A DNA stretch of 24,810 nt from Lentisalinibacter sp964602525 (GCA_964602525.1 CAZRSA010000029.1:1-24810), one strand, 5' to 3'. Counted from the first letter of the stretch, positions 13,312-21,692 are shown. Translations and numbers: made by a program. The notes: generated from the sequence alone by a model not told the origin.

Positions 13312-14175
13312 TCACTCGCTCTCCAGCATGGATTCCATCTGCTCGAAGGTGGACGCTTCGGCGGCGCCGGCGACGGGGTACCGCAGGTTCAGCGAGCTCA
13401 GGTTCGCGACGATGATCTCCGCGACGGCGCAGCGCATCTCCTTCTTGTCGTCGGCCGGGATGGCGTACCAGGGTGCCCAGGGCCGGGAGGTGGCATTCAG
13501 CGTCGCCTCGTAGGCCGTCATGTATTCCTCCCAGTGCGCCCGCTCGCGCACGTCGTGGGGCTCGAACTTCCAGTTCTTGTCTTCCTCGTTCAGACGATCG
13601 AGGAAGCGCAGGCGCTGTTCCTCAAGGGATACGTTCAGCCAGAACTTCATGATCACCGTGCCGTTGCGCGCGAGGTGTTTCTCCTGGTCGGCGATCGACT
13701 CGAGGCGCTGGTCCCAGAGGCCGTGCTGGTCGATCGGTCCCGGCAGGCGCTGGTTGTCCAGGATACCGGGGTGGACGCGCACCACCAGCACCTCCTCGTA
13801 CTGGCTGCGGTTGAACACGCCGATGCGGCCGCGCTCGGGCAGTACCCGGGTCGTGCGCCAGAGAAAGTCGTGGTCTAGTTCGGTGGAACTCGGCTTGCCG
13901 AAGCTGTAGACCTGACAGCCGGCCGGATTGACGCCGCTCAGCACGGCCCGGATCGTGCTGTCCTTGCCGGCCGCATCCATGGCCTGGAAGACCAGCAGTA
14001 CCGCATGGCGGTCGTGGGCGTAGAGCACCCGCTGCAGCTCTGCCAGCTTCTTCACCCGCTTCTTCAGACGCTTCTTCGGCGAGCCATCGCCATCGGCGAT
14101 GCGGGTCGGCTGCCCGGCGACCCGGAAGCTGCCGTCGTAGGGAACCAGGTAGGGCGAGGGGCGGGCTTCGAACAT
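13312..14175 (-). CDS. ppk2: Polyphosphate kinase 2 family protein (PPK2, class III-like)
   Basis: A 287-residue cytoplasmic enzyme that uses polyphosphate to phosphorylate nucleotides (AMP to ADP to ATP in class III members). A basic helical segment (SPKKRLKKRVKKL, 32-44) precedes Walker A FQAMDAAGKDSTI (63-75). SGVNPAGCQVYSF, ELDHDFLWR and the Walker B region GVFNRSQYEEVLVVRVHP follow. The C-terminal half has FWLNVSLEEQRLRF and DRLNEEDKNWKF, then WAPWYAIPADDKKEMR, all typical of the PPK2 fold. The class is inferred from sequence style and single-domain length. The start is ATG at 14175 with GGAG 6 nt upstream; the frame is open further back into queG but lacks family sequence. It lies 25 nt after queG and upstream of the GGDEF gene. 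Confidence 0.93.
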   Translation of the reverse strand: MFEARPSPYLVPYDGSFRVAGQPTRIADGDGSPKKRLKKRVKKLAELQRVLYAHDRHAVLLVFQAMDAAGKDSTIRAVLSGVNPAGCQVYSFGKPSSTELDHDFLWRTTRVLPERGRIGVFNRSQYEEVLVVRVHPGILDNQRLPGPIDQHGLWDQRLESIADQEKHLARNGTVIMKFWLNVSLEEQRLRFLDRLNEEDKNWKFEPHDVRERAHWEEYMTAYEATLNATSRPWAPWYAIPADDKKEMRCAVAEIIVANLSSLNLRYPVAGAAEASTFEQMESMLESE

Positions 14176-14200
14176 CGTCTTCTCCGGTGGGTCTGTCGTT

Positions 14201-15283
14201 TCAGAAGGGGGTGGCGCCGTGGCGGGCCAGCGCCCATTCCACGTGCTCGCGGACCATCGGCGAGGGGTGGTCGGCACGGGCGCGCAGCACCTCGATCACC
14301 TCGGCGGTACCCTCGGCATTGCCCAGGGCGACGGCCACGTTGCGCAGCCAGCATTCGTGGCCGATGCGGCGTATGGCGCTGCCCTCCATGCGCCCGAGCC
14401 ATTCCTGTTCGTCCCACCGGAACGCCTCAGCCAGTGAGATCCCGTCCAGGCCGTGCCGGGGCGCGAAGTCGGCCTCCCGGGTGAGCTGCGCGAACTTGTT
14501 CCAGGGACAGAACAGCTGGCAGTCGTCGCAGCCGTAGATGCGGTTGCCGATCGCGGCGCGGAATTCCTCCGGGATGGAGCCGCGCAGCTCGATGGTGAGA
14601 TAGGAGATGCAGCGCCGCGCGTCCAGCTCGTAGGGCGCGGTGATGGCGCCGGTGGGGCAGACGTCGATGCAGGCGCCGCAGGTGCCGCAGTGATCGGAGA
14701 CGGGTTCGTCCGCCGGCAGCGGCAGGTCGGTGTAGATCTCGCCCAGGAAGAACCAGGAGCCCGCGTCCCGGTTCAGCAGGTTCGTGTGCTTGCCGATCCA
14801 GCCGAGCCCGGCGTTGCGCGCCAGCGGCTTCTCCAGCACCGGCGCGCTGTCCACGAAGACCCGGTAGCCGAAATCCCCGACCTCGCCGCGGATGCGCTCC
14901 GCCAGCCGTTGCAGGCGGCGGCGCAGCACCTTGTGATAGTCGCGGCCTAGGGCGTAGCGGGAGACATAGGCCCGTGACGGATGATCCAGCAGGCGCCGGG
15001 CGTCGGCGGCTTCCTCGGGCAGGTAGTCCATGCGCACGGAGATCACCCTGGCAGTGCCCGGCACCAGGTCCGCCGGCCGGCTGCGCCGCGTGCCGTGCTT
15101 CGCCATGTAGCGCATCGTGCCGTGCCGTCCCTCGGCCAGCCAGCGGGCGAGGCGGGCCTCGTCCGCGGCCAGCTCGGGCCGCGCGATGCCGCACTGCTGG
15201 AAACCGAGTTGCTTCGCCCAGGCGCGGATCCGCCCGGCCAGGCGCGTCATCGTTGCGGTGCTGTCTGTCTGGTCTGAACTCAT
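14201..15283 (-). CDS. queG: Epoxyqueuosine reductase
   Basis: A 360-residue iron-sulfur and cobalamin-dependent enzyme that performs the last step of queuosine synthesis, reducing epoxyqueuosine in the anticodon of Tyr, His, Asn and Asp tRNAs. The N-terminal domain contains YALGRDYHKVLRRRLQ and VDSAPVLEK (about residues 144-152). GLGWIGKHTNLL follows. Two 4Fe-4S sites are readable: C199-x2-C202-x2-C205-x3-C209-P, and C252-x2-C255-x3-C259-P. The C-terminal region is HEAT-like. ATG at 15283 begins MSSDQTD; a later ATG at 15250 is possible since neither has a good ribosome site. It is divergent from nnr, as in many gammaproteobacteria. Confidence 0.95.
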   Translation of the reverse strand: MSSDQTDSTATMTRLAGRIRAWAKQLGFQQCGIARPELAADEARLARWLAEGRHGTMRYMAKHGTRRSRPADLVPGTARVISVRMDYLPEEAADARRLLDHPSRAYVSRYALGRDYHKVLRRRLQRLAERIRGEVGDFGYRVFVDSAPVLEKPLARNAGLGWIGKHTNLLNRDAGSWFFLGEIYTDLPLPADEPVSDHCGTCGACIDVCPTGAITAPYELDARRCISYLTIELRGSIPEEFRAAIGNRIYGCDDCQLFCPWNKFAQLTREADFAPRHGLDGISLAEAFRWDEQEWLGRMEGSAIRRIGHECWLRNVAVALGNAEGTAEVIEVLRARADHPSPMVREHVEWALARHGATPF

Positions 15284-15323
15284 CGGACGGGAATGCCGGC
15301 ACTCGGGCCTCCGCTCTCCCCAG

Positions 15324-15329
15324 TATAAT
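15324..15329 (+). promoter_or_regulatory. TATAAT box overlapping the nnr start region
   Basis: A perfect -10 hexamer lies 8 nt before ATG at 15337, so a transcript from it would begin at or next to that ATG. No good -35 is seen 16-18 nt upstream. The overlapping minus-strand hexamer TATACT (15327-15322) could serve queG in the other direction. Confidence 0.4.
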
Positions 15330-15336
15330 GGCGGGC

Positions 15337-16815
15337 ATGGACCCATTACCCACGACCATCTACGACGCCGGGGGCGTACGGGCGCTGGACCGGTGCGCGA
15401 TCGAGCGCCAGGGTATCCCCGGCTATACCCTCATGTGCCGCGCCGGCACCGCGCTGCTCACGAGCCTGGAGGCGGAATTCCCGGCCTGCAACCGCCTGCT
15501 GGTGGTGTGCGGGGCGGGTAACAACGCGGGCGACGGCTACGTGCTCGCCCGGCTGGCCCGGGAGGAGGGCTATCACGTCGTCGTCGCTGCCCTGGTGCCG
15601 CCGGCATCGCTGGGCGGCGACGCGGCCCGCGCCTGCGAGGATTTCGCGCAGGACGGCCGCAAAGCCGCGGCATGGGACCCGGCCCTGCTGGACGAGGCGG
15701 ACCTCGTGGTCGATGCCATCCTCGGCACCGGCCTCACCCGGGACGTGGACGGCCGCTTCGCCGAGGCCGTGGACGCCATCAATGAGTCGGGGCTGCCGGT
15801 GCTGGCGGTGGACATCCCGTCCGGGCTGGACGCCGACGACGGGCGCATCCGCGGCACCGCGGTGCGGGCCGACGCGACGGCCACCTTCGTGGGACTGAAG
15901 GCGGGTCTGGTCACCGGAGCCGGGCCCGACGTCTGCGGCCGGCTGCATTTCTCGGGGCTGGAAGTGCCGGCCGAGTGTGCCGCTGCGGCGCAACCCGTTC
16001 TGCGCCGGCTGAGCGAGGATGCGCTGGCGGGGCTCCTGCCACGGCGGCCGCGCTCGGCACACAAGGGCCTGTTCGGCCACCTGCTGATCGTGGGCGGTTC
16101 GCCGGGCATGGGCGGCGCCGTGCGTCTGGCGGGCGAGGCCGCGCTTCGCAGCGGGGCCGGCCTGGTGACGATCGCCACCCACCCCTCCCATGCCGCCGTG
16201 GTCACGGGCGGGCGACCGGAGCTCATGTGCCGCGGCGTCGAGCGGGGCGAGGATCTGGCGCCGCTGTTCGAGCGGGCGACCCATCTCGCACTGGGACCGG
16301 GTCTCGGCACCGACGCATGGGGCCGGGACATGTTCGCCGCGGCCCTGGCCGCCGGCCTGCCGGCGGTGCTGGACGCCGACGCGCTCAATCTGCTGGCGGC
16401 CGAACCGCGCCGGAACGACCACTGGATCCTGACGCCCCACCCCGGGGAGGCGGGCCGGCTGCTCGACAAGGGCACCGGCGACGTGCAGGCCGACCGCATG
16501 GGTGCGGCGGCGGCCATCAGCGAGCGCTATGGCGGCGTGGCCGTGCTGAAGGGGGCCGGCACCCTGGTGGCGGCGGCAGATGCGCTGCCCGCAATCTGTA
16601 CCAGCGGCAACCCGGGCATGGCCTCGCCCGGCATGGGGGACGTGCTGACCGGTATCGTGGGCGCCCTGCTGGCCCAGGGTCTGGCACACCGGCGTGCGGC
16701 CGAGGCGGGAGTTCTCGTCCACGCGCTGGCCGGAGACACGGCGGCGCGACAGGGCGAGCGGGGCCTGGTGGCGGGAGACCTGATCGCCGGAATACGGACG
16801 TGGGTGAATCCCTGA
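15337..16815 (+). CDS. nnr: Bifunctional NAD(P)H-hydrate epimerase / ADP-dependent NAD(P)HX dehydratase
   Basis: A 492-residue repair enzyme that epimerises and dehydrates damaged (hydrated) NADH and NADPH. The N-terminal epimerase domain (about 1-210) shows VVCGAGNNAGDGYVLAR and DIPSGLDADDG. The C-terminal ribokinase-like dehydratase domain (about 220-490) shows LLIVGGSPGMGGAVRLAGEA, LALGPGLGTDAW, LDADALNLLA, TPHPGEAGRLL and GNPGMASPGMGDVLTGIVG with the catalytic Asp. The length is normal for the fused form. ATG at 15337 is chosen because TATAAT overlaps the alternative ATG at 15328; the two differ by three residues. It overlaps tsaE by 16 nt, the usual arrangement in this cluster. Confidence 0.95.
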   Translation: MDPLPTTIYDAGGVRALDRCAIERQGIPGYTLMCRAGTALLTSLEAEFPACNRLLVVCGAGNNAGDGYVLARLAREEGYHVVVAALVPPASLGGDAARACEDFAQDGRKAAAWDPALLDEADLVVDAILGTGLTRDVDGRFAEAVDAINESGLPVLAVDIPSGLDADDGRIRGTAVRADATATFVGLKAGLVTGAGPDVCGRLHFSGLEVPAECAAAAQPVLRRLSEDALAGLLPRRPRSAHKGLFGHLLIVGGSPGMGGAVRLAGEAALRSGAGLVTIATHPSHAAVVTGGRPELMCRGVERGEDLAPLFERATHLALGPGLGTDAWGRDMFAAALAAGLPAVLDADALNLLAAEPRRNDHWILTPHPGEAGRLLDKGTGDVQADRMGAAAAISERYGGVAVLKGAGTLVAAADALPAICTSGNPGMASPGMGDVLTGIVGALLAQGLAHRRAAEAGVLVHALAGDTAARQGERGLVAGDLIAGIRTWVNP

Positions 16816-17288
16816 GCCTGGAACTCGGGGACGCGGCGGCCACCGAGGCACTGGGCGCTGCGCTGGCGCGGGCGCTGGCCGGGCTTCGCAACGGGAATTG
16901 CCTCATCCTGCTGGAGGGCGAACTCGGTGCCGGCAAGACGACGCTGGTGCGCGGCCTGCTGCGCGCCGGGGGGCACACCGGGCCGGTGCCGAGCCCCACC
17001 TACACCCTGGTCGAGCCCTACGACATCGACGGCAGGATCCTGTATCACCTGGACCTGTACCGCATCGCCGATCCGGAGGAACTCGAGTACCTGGGCTGGC
17101 GGGACATGACGGATGCCGTCGCGCTGGTCGAATGGCCCGAGCGGGCCCCGGAGCTGGCGGCGCAGGCGGATCTGGTCATCCGGCTGGCTCACGCCGACGG
17201 CGGGCGGCGGGCCCGCATCGGCTCGCTGACGGCGACGGGGGAGGCGCTGGAAGGGGCGCTGAGGCAGGCGACTCCTCACTTCAAGTAA
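16800..17288 (+). CDS. tsaE: tRNA t6A threonylcarbamoyl transferase complex ATPase TsaE
   Basis: A 162-residue cytoplasmic P-loop protein that works with TsaB and TsaD to make t6A37 in ANN-decoding tRNAs. Walker A EGELGAGKTTLVRGLL lies at about 39-54, followed by the family motifs VPSPTYTLVEPY, ILYHLDLYRI and LEYLGWRDM, and VALVEWPER. The start is GTG at 16800, inside the end of nnr; the frame is open much further upstream, but only as a shadow of nnr. It ends in TAA and is followed by a 103-nt gap containing the amiB promoter. Confidence 0.95.
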   Translation: MGESLSLELGDAAATEALGAALARALAGLRNGNCLILLEGELGAGKTTLVRGLLRAGGHTGPVPSPTYTLVEPYDIDGRILYHLDLYRIADPEELEYLGWRDMTDAVALVEWPERAPELAAQADLVIRLAHADGGRRARIGSLTATGEALEGALRQATPHFK

Positions 17289-17324
17289 TTGCCGTATATC
17301 GCTGGTTAATCACAGGAAAAGTGC

Positions 17325-17352
17325 TTGGAATTCCATGGCGGTTGGGTATACT
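17325..17352 (+). promoter_or_regulatory. Promoter for amiB and the downstream cluster
   Basis: TTGGAA (17325-17330) and TATACT (17347-17352) are separated by 16 nt, with 4/6 and 5/6 consensus matches. The predicted start is near 17359, 33 nt before the amiB ATG. This AT-richer 103-nt gap (17289-17391) stands out from the coding GC background and contains no other clear signal. Confidence 0.55.
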
Positions 17353-17391
17353 GGTTCGACCTTATGTCGAGCGCTTACGGCGTCCGGGTCT

Positions 17392-18720
17392 ATGCAGCGA
17401 GCGGGGATAGCGATTTTCTTGGCGGCGGTCTTCGCGGCGCTGTGCGTGCCGGCGGCGCCGGCGACCGCAGCCACCGTTGAAGACATCCGCCTCTGGTCCG
17501 AGGACGGCAAGACCCGGGTGGTACTGGACCTGAGCGCTCCCGCCGACCACACCCTGTTCACGCTTCCGCGCCCCGACCGTGTGGTGGTCGACGTGCGCGA
17601 CAGCCGGCTCGGCGACCGCCTGGCCAGGTTGCCGTCGGGCAGCGGTTACGTGCGCGGCATCCGCGCCGCGCCGCGGGACGGCAACGACATTCGCATCGTG
17701 CTCGACCTCGAGCGCGCGGTGCGGCCCCACAGTTTCAGCGCCGGCCCCTACGGCCGCTACGGCGACCGCCTGGTCATCGACCTGGCCGAGCCGGGCGTGC
17801 CGGAGGCGGTGAAGACGGTGCGCCCGCGCCCCGACGCCGAACCCCGGGACCTGGTGATCGCCGTCGACCCCGGTCACGGCGGACGGGATCCGGGCGCCAT
17901 CGGCCAGGGGCGGACCCGTGAGAAGGACGTCGTGCTCGCCATCGGCCGAAAGCTGGCCGCCAGGATCGACGCCGAGCCGGGCATGCGCGCGGTACTCGTG
18001 CGCAAGGACGACCGCCTCGTCCCGCTGCGCGAACGGATGGAATACGCACGGCGGCATCGTGCCGACCTGTTCGTCTCCGTGCATGCGGATGCCGTAAGGG
18101 ACAAGCGGGCGCGGGGGTCTTCCGTCTGGGTGCTGTCGCTGAAGGGCGCCAGCGACGAGGCCTCTCGCCGCCTCGCCGAGCAGAACAACACCCACCTCAT
18201 CGGCGGCGTCGAGCTCTCCGACAAGGACGAGGACCTGGCCTCGGTGCTGCTGGATCTCTCCCAGAACGCGTCGCTGGGCGCCAGCATGGAGGTCGGCAAG
18301 AGCGTGATCGACGAGCTGGCCAGGGTGGGCAGGGTGCACAAGCGCACGGTGCAGCAGGCCGGTTTCGCGGTACTGAAGTCCCCGGACGTCCCCTCCATCC
18401 TGGTCGAGACGGCCTTCATCTCCAACCCGAGCGAGGAGCGCAAGCTGCGGGACCGCAATCACCAGGACCGCCTCGCCAACGCCATTCTGGCCGGCATACG
18501 CAATTACTTCTACGCGAATCCGCCGCCCGACTCCTGGGTTGCCCGGGCCGTGCGGCAGGGCCGCGAACCCCAGGTAAAGCACGTGATTGCCCGCGGCGAC
18601 ACGTTGAGCGAGATCGCGATGCGCTACGACGTGAGCGTCTCCTCCATCCGCGCCGTGAACAACATCGCGGGTGACCGCATCCGCATCGGCCAGGTGCTGC
18701 GCATCCCCTCCGACGGCTGA
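17392..18720 (+). CDS. amiB: N-acetylmuramoyl-L-alanine amidase with AMIN and LysM domains
   Basis: A 442-residue exported cell-wall hydrolase that splits septal peptidoglycan during division. It has a signal peptide (about residues 1-27, ending PATAA), an AMIN domain (28-140) for septal targeting, an Amidase_3 catalytic domain (about 154-375) and a C-terminal LysM (396-439). Zinc ligands are H162 in VDPGHGG, E177 in REKD and H231 in VSVHAD; the catalytic Glu is E339 in ILVETAF. The insertion around 275-300 (EDLASVLLDLSQ) matches the autoinhibitory helix that EnvC/NlpD-type activators relieve. ATG at 17392 gives a proper signal peptide; the frame is open 19 codons earlier but starts in the promoter. 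amiB versus amiC naming is conventional here. Confidence 0.95.
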   Translation: MQRAGIAIFLAAVFAALCVPAAPATAATVEDIRLWSEDGKTRVVLDLSAPADHTLFTLPRPDRVVVDVRDSRLGDRLARLPSGSGYVRGIRAAPRDGNDIRIVLDLERAVRPHSFSAGPYGRYGDRLVIDLAEPGVPEAVKTVRPRPDAEPRDLVIAVDPGHGGRDPGAIGQGRTREKDVVLAIGRKLAARIDAEPGMRAVLVRKDDRLVPLRERMEYARRHRADLFVSVHADAVRDKRARGSSVWVLSLKGASDEASRRLAEQNNTHLIGGVELSDKDEDLASVLLDLSQNASLGASMEVGKSVIDELARVGRVHKRTVQQAGFAVLKSPDVPSILVETAFISNPSEERKLRDRNHQDRLANAILAGIRNYFYANPPPDSWVARAVRQGREPQVKHVIARGDTLSEIAMRYDVSVSSIRAVNNIAGDRIRIGQVLRIPSDG

Positions 18721-18794
18721 GCCGCCTGGCGGCCGTTCGAACCTTTGTGACAGAATCCGCCTACGGGCCGAAGGTCGCGCCCGTCTCCCGCATC

Positions 18795-20573
18795 ATGGCC
18801 ATCCGAATACTCCCCGAACATCTGGTGAACCAGATCGCCGCCGGCGAGGTGGTGGAGCGGCCGGCGTCCGTGATCAAGGAGTTGGTGGAGAACAGCCTTG
18901 ACGCTGGCGCCCGCCGGATCGAGGTGGATATCGAGGCGGGCGGCGCGCGCCTCATGCGGGTGCGCGACGACGGCGGCGGCATTCCCGAGGCCGAGATGGG
19001 CCTGGCGCTCGCCCGTCACGCCACCAGCAAGATCGACAGCCTGGACGACCTCGAGGCCGTCGCGTCCCTGGGTTTCCGTGGCGAGGCGCTGCCGAGCATC
19101 GCCTCGGTGTCACGTCTGTCGCTGGTCTCCCGTGCGGCCGGCAGCGACACCGCCTGGCGGGTGAGCGCCGACAACGGCGTGGTCCCCGAGCCGATCCCCG
19201 CGGCCCATCCGCAAGGTACCACCGTGGAAGTGCGCGACCTTTTCTTCAATACGCCGGCCCGGCGCCGTTTCCTGCGCACCGAGAAGACCGAGTTCCAGCA
19301 CATCGACCGGGCGGTGCGCCGGCTGGCCCTGTCCCGGTTCGACGTCCAGTTCACCCTCAGCCATAACGGGCGCAGTGTGATGCACCTGCCCGCCGCCACG
19401 AACGGCGAGGGTCGGCTGCGCCGGCTCGCGCAGGTGCTGGGCGAGCGCTTCGCGGCCGAGTGCATCGAGGTGGAGCGCGAGGCGCAGGGCATCGCGCTCG
19501 CCGGCTGGCTCGCGCTGCCCACCTATTCCCGCAGCCAGGCCGACCTGCAGTACAGCTACGTGAACGGGCGCGGCGTGCGGGACAAGGTGCTCATGCACGC
19601 GGTGCGCCACGGCTACCGGGACGTGCTGTTCCACGGCCGCCACCCGGCCTACGTGATCAGCGTGAGCCTGGATCCGGCGAGGGTGGACGCCAACGCCCAC
19701 CCCGCCAAGCACGAGGTCCGTTTCCGCGACTCGCGCAGCGTGCACGAGTTCGTCTTCCGCAGCGTCGAGCAGGCGCTGGCGGACACCCGGCCCGGGGCAC
19801 GGCCGGGGGCGGCCGCGGTCGCGGCACCGGCGACGCTGCAGCCGTTCCGCCAGTCGGCCATGCCGCTCGCGTCCGGGGAAGGGCGGGCCGCCGCGGAGCC
19901 CCTGGCGGACTATGCGGCCCTGGCCGGCGCCGTGGAACCCGGCACGGCGTCGCCGGCGGCGGATGCCGTCTCTGCCGGGGCCGCCCCGGTGCCGCCTCTC
20001 GGCTATGCGCTGGCCCAGCTGCACGGCGTCTACATCCTCGCGCAGAACGCCGACGGGCTCGTCCTGGTGGACATGCATGCCGCCCACGAACGCATTACCT
20101 ACGAGCGGCTGAAACGCGCCTTCGACGACCGAAATGTCGTGCGCCAGCCGCTGCTGGTGCCACGCGCCGTGGACGTCTCCCGCGCCGAGGCGGACCTGGC
20201 GGAGGAGCATGCGCAGGCCTTCCGCGACGTCGGCCTGGTGGTGGATCGGCACGGCCCGGAGTCGGTGGTGATCCGGGAGATTCCGACGCTGCTGGCGTCC
20301 TCCGCCGCCGAGGAACTGCTCGGCGACGTGCTGGCGGATCTCGCCGAGCACGGCACCAGCGGCCGCATCGCCGACCACGTGGACGAGCTGCTGGCCACCA
20401 TGGCCTGCCACCATTCCGTGCGGGCCAACCGCGCGATGACGGTTCCCGAGATGAACGCGCTGCTGCGGGCCATGGAGACCACCGAGCGGGCCGACCAGTG
20501 CAACCACGGCCGGCCGACCTGGACGGCGCTGAGCCTGCGGGAACTTGACCGCCTGTTCCTGCGCGGACAGTGA
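18795..20573 (+). CDS. mutL: DNA mismatch repair protein MutL
   Basis: A 592-residue mismatch-repair matchmaker. The N-terminal GHKL ATPase domain shows E29 and N33 in KELVENSLDAGA, RDDGGGI (57-63), ATSKI and GFRGEALPSI (93-102). YVNGRGVRDK and NAHPAKHEVRF follow. An Ala/Pro/Gly-rich linker (about 332-405) leads to the C-terminal dimerisation domain. That domain holds DMHAAHERITYE (426-437), MACHHSVRA, CNHGRP (569-574) and a final LFLR, which together resemble the metal-dependent endonuclease motifs of MutL from mutH-less bacteria. ATG at 18795 gives the canonical MAIRILP start; upstream GTG at 18747 is not family-like. The preceding 74 nt hold only a short GCCGC/GCGGC hairpin after the amiB stop. 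Confidence 0.96.
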   Translation: MAIRILPEHLVNQIAAGEVVERPASVIKELVENSLDAGARRIEVDIEAGGARLMRVRDDGGGIPEAEMGLALARHATSKIDSLDDLEAVASLGFRGEALPSIASVSRLSLVSRAAGSDTAWRVSADNGVVPEPIPAAHPQGTTVEVRDLFFNTPARRRFLRTEKTEFQHIDRAVRRLALSRFDVQFTLSHNGRSVMHLPAATNGEGRLRRLAQVLGERFAAECIEVEREAQGIALAGWLALPTYSRSQADLQYSYVNGRGVRDKVLMHAVRHGYRDVLFHGRHPAYVISVSLDPARVDANAHPAKHEVRFRDSRSVHEFVFRSVEQALADTRPGARPGAAAVAAPATLQPFRQSAMPLASGEGRAAAEPLADYAALAGAVEPGTASPAADAVSAGAAPVPPLGYALAQLHGVYILAQNADGLVLVDMHAAHERITYERLKRAFDDRNVVRQPLLVPRAVDVSRAEADLAEEHAQAFRDVGLVVDRHGPESVVIREIPTLLASSAAEELLGDVLADLAEHGTSGRIADHVDELLATMACHHSVRANRAMTVPEMNALLRAMETTERADQCNHGRPTWTALSLRELDRLFLRGQ

Positions 20574-21562
20574 CCGGGGGCGTGCAGGAGCGTGACGCCC
20601 GCAGTCCCGTGATCTGCCTGATGGGGCAGACCGCCGCCGGCAAGACCGACATCGCCGTGGAGTTGGCCCGGCGCCTGCCGGTGGAAATCGTCAGCGTCGA
20701 CTCGGCGATGGTGTACCGGGGAATGGACATCGGCACCGCAAAGCCCCCGCCGGAGCTCCTGGCCGAGGCGCCCCACCGACTGATCGACATCCGCGAGCCC
20801 GAGCAGACCTACTCGGCAGGCGAGTTCCGGCGGGACGCCCTGCGCGCCATCCGGGAGATCCGGCAGGCCGACCGCATCCCCCTGCTGGTGGGCGGCACGA
20901 TGCTGTATTTCCGGGCGCTGACCCGGGGCCTCGCGGCGCTGCCCGGCCGGGATCCGGCCGTGCGGGCGGCCATCGACGCGCGGGCGCGCGAGACCGGCTG
21001 GCCTGCACTGCATGCGGAGCTGGCACGGCTCGACCCGGAGACGGCGGCGCGCATCGAGCCGGCCGATGCCCAGCGCATCCAGCGCGCGCTGGAGGTCCGG
21101 GAGCTGAGCGGCCGGCCGCTCTCGGCCTGGCACCGGGAGGAGCGGGAGCGGAGCGGCCGTGGCGACGGCGGGGGTGTCCCGGGGCGTGTCATCCGGCTGG
21201 CCCTTGTCTTCGCAGACCGTGAGGTCCTGCGCGAGCGCATCCGCCGGCGGTTCGGCGCCATGCTCGAGGCCGGTTTCGTCGCCGAGGTCGAACGGCTGCT
21301 TGCACGGCCGGGCCTGACCCCCGAGGCGCCCTCGCTCCGCGCGGTGGGCTACCGCCAGCTCGTGAGCCATCTCGAGGGCGATACCACGCTGGCCGAGGCC
21401 CGGTGCAACGCCGAGGTCGCCACCGCGCGGCTGGCCAAGCGGCAGCACACCTGGATTCGTGGCGAGGCGGATGCGGAATGCCTGGACCCCCTTGATCCCA
21501 CCACGCCCGGCCGCATATCCCGTGCAATCGAGGCACACATCGATGGTCCCGACGGGCCCTGA
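20570..21562 (+). CDS. miaA: tRNA dimethylallyltransferase
   Basis: A 330-residue cytoplasmic enzyme that attaches a dimethylallyl group to A37 of tRNAs reading U-starting codons. The P-loop LMGQTAAGKTD (17-27) is followed by VSVDSAMVYRGMDIGTAKP, PHRLIDIREP, YSAGEFRRDA, VGGTMLYFRAL, DAQRIQRALEV and the late LAKRQHTWIR, all standard. GTG at 20570 overlaps the mutL stop (GTGA), so translation is probably coupled. The 130 nt after it (21563-21692) hold inverted repeats and the hfq ribosome site, with only a weak TATGCT box (21580-21585) that lacks a matching -35. Confidence 0.96.
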   Translation: MTGGVQERDARSPVICLMGQTAAGKTDIAVELARRLPVEIVSVDSAMVYRGMDIGTAKPPPELLAEAPHRLIDIREPEQTYSAGEFRRDALRAIREIRQADRIPLLVGGTMLYFRALTRGLAALPGRDPAVRAAIDARARETGWPALHAELARLDPETAARIEPADAQRIQRALEVRELSGRPLSAWHREERERSGRGDGGGVPGRVIRLALVFADREVLRERIRRRFGAMLEAGFVAEVERLLARPGLTPEAPSLRAVGYRQLVSHLEGDTTLAEARCNAEVATARLAKRQHTWIRGEADAECLDPLDPTTPGRISRAIEAHIDGPDGP

Positions 21563-21591
21563 CCGGCTGCAGGCTGTGGTATGCTGGCCCC

Positions 21592-21652
21592 GTGCCTGCT
21601 TGGGTTGAGGCACCCGCACCGGTTTGCCCGCGGCGCGTCCGCGGCGGCGGGC
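21592..21652 (+). other. Inverted repeats in the hfq leader
   Basis: Two potential stem-loops lie upstream of hfq. GTGCCT/AGGCAC (21592-21613) has a 10-nt loop. GCCCGC/GCGGGC (21626-21652) encloses an alternative pairing of two CCGCGG copies (21628-21633 and 21639-21644). A 40-nt stretch then reaches the hfq start, including the AT-richer gataacaacaaggag just before it. There is no T-run, so a terminator is unlikely. A role in hfq control is possible but unproven. Confidence 0.3.
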
Positions 21653-21692
21653 AGGTTCCGGCGGGACAACGATAACAACAAGGAGTACGAGG

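Noticed and set aside
13203..13415. Plus-strand small frames across the PPK2–GGDEF gap
   Set aside because: They have no ribosome site and are antisense to PPK2 for most of their length; the gap holds a better minus-strand promoter candidate.
15346..16851. Minus-strand open frame (501 codons) opposite nnr
   Set aside because: Antisense shadow of a clear two-domain Nnr protein; no family resemblance and no ribosome site.
18721..18733. GCCGC/GCGGC hairpin right after the amiB stop as a terminator
   Set aside because: Only 5 bp with a 3-nt loop and no T-run; mutL follows within 74 nt without a visible promoter, so read-through is more likely.
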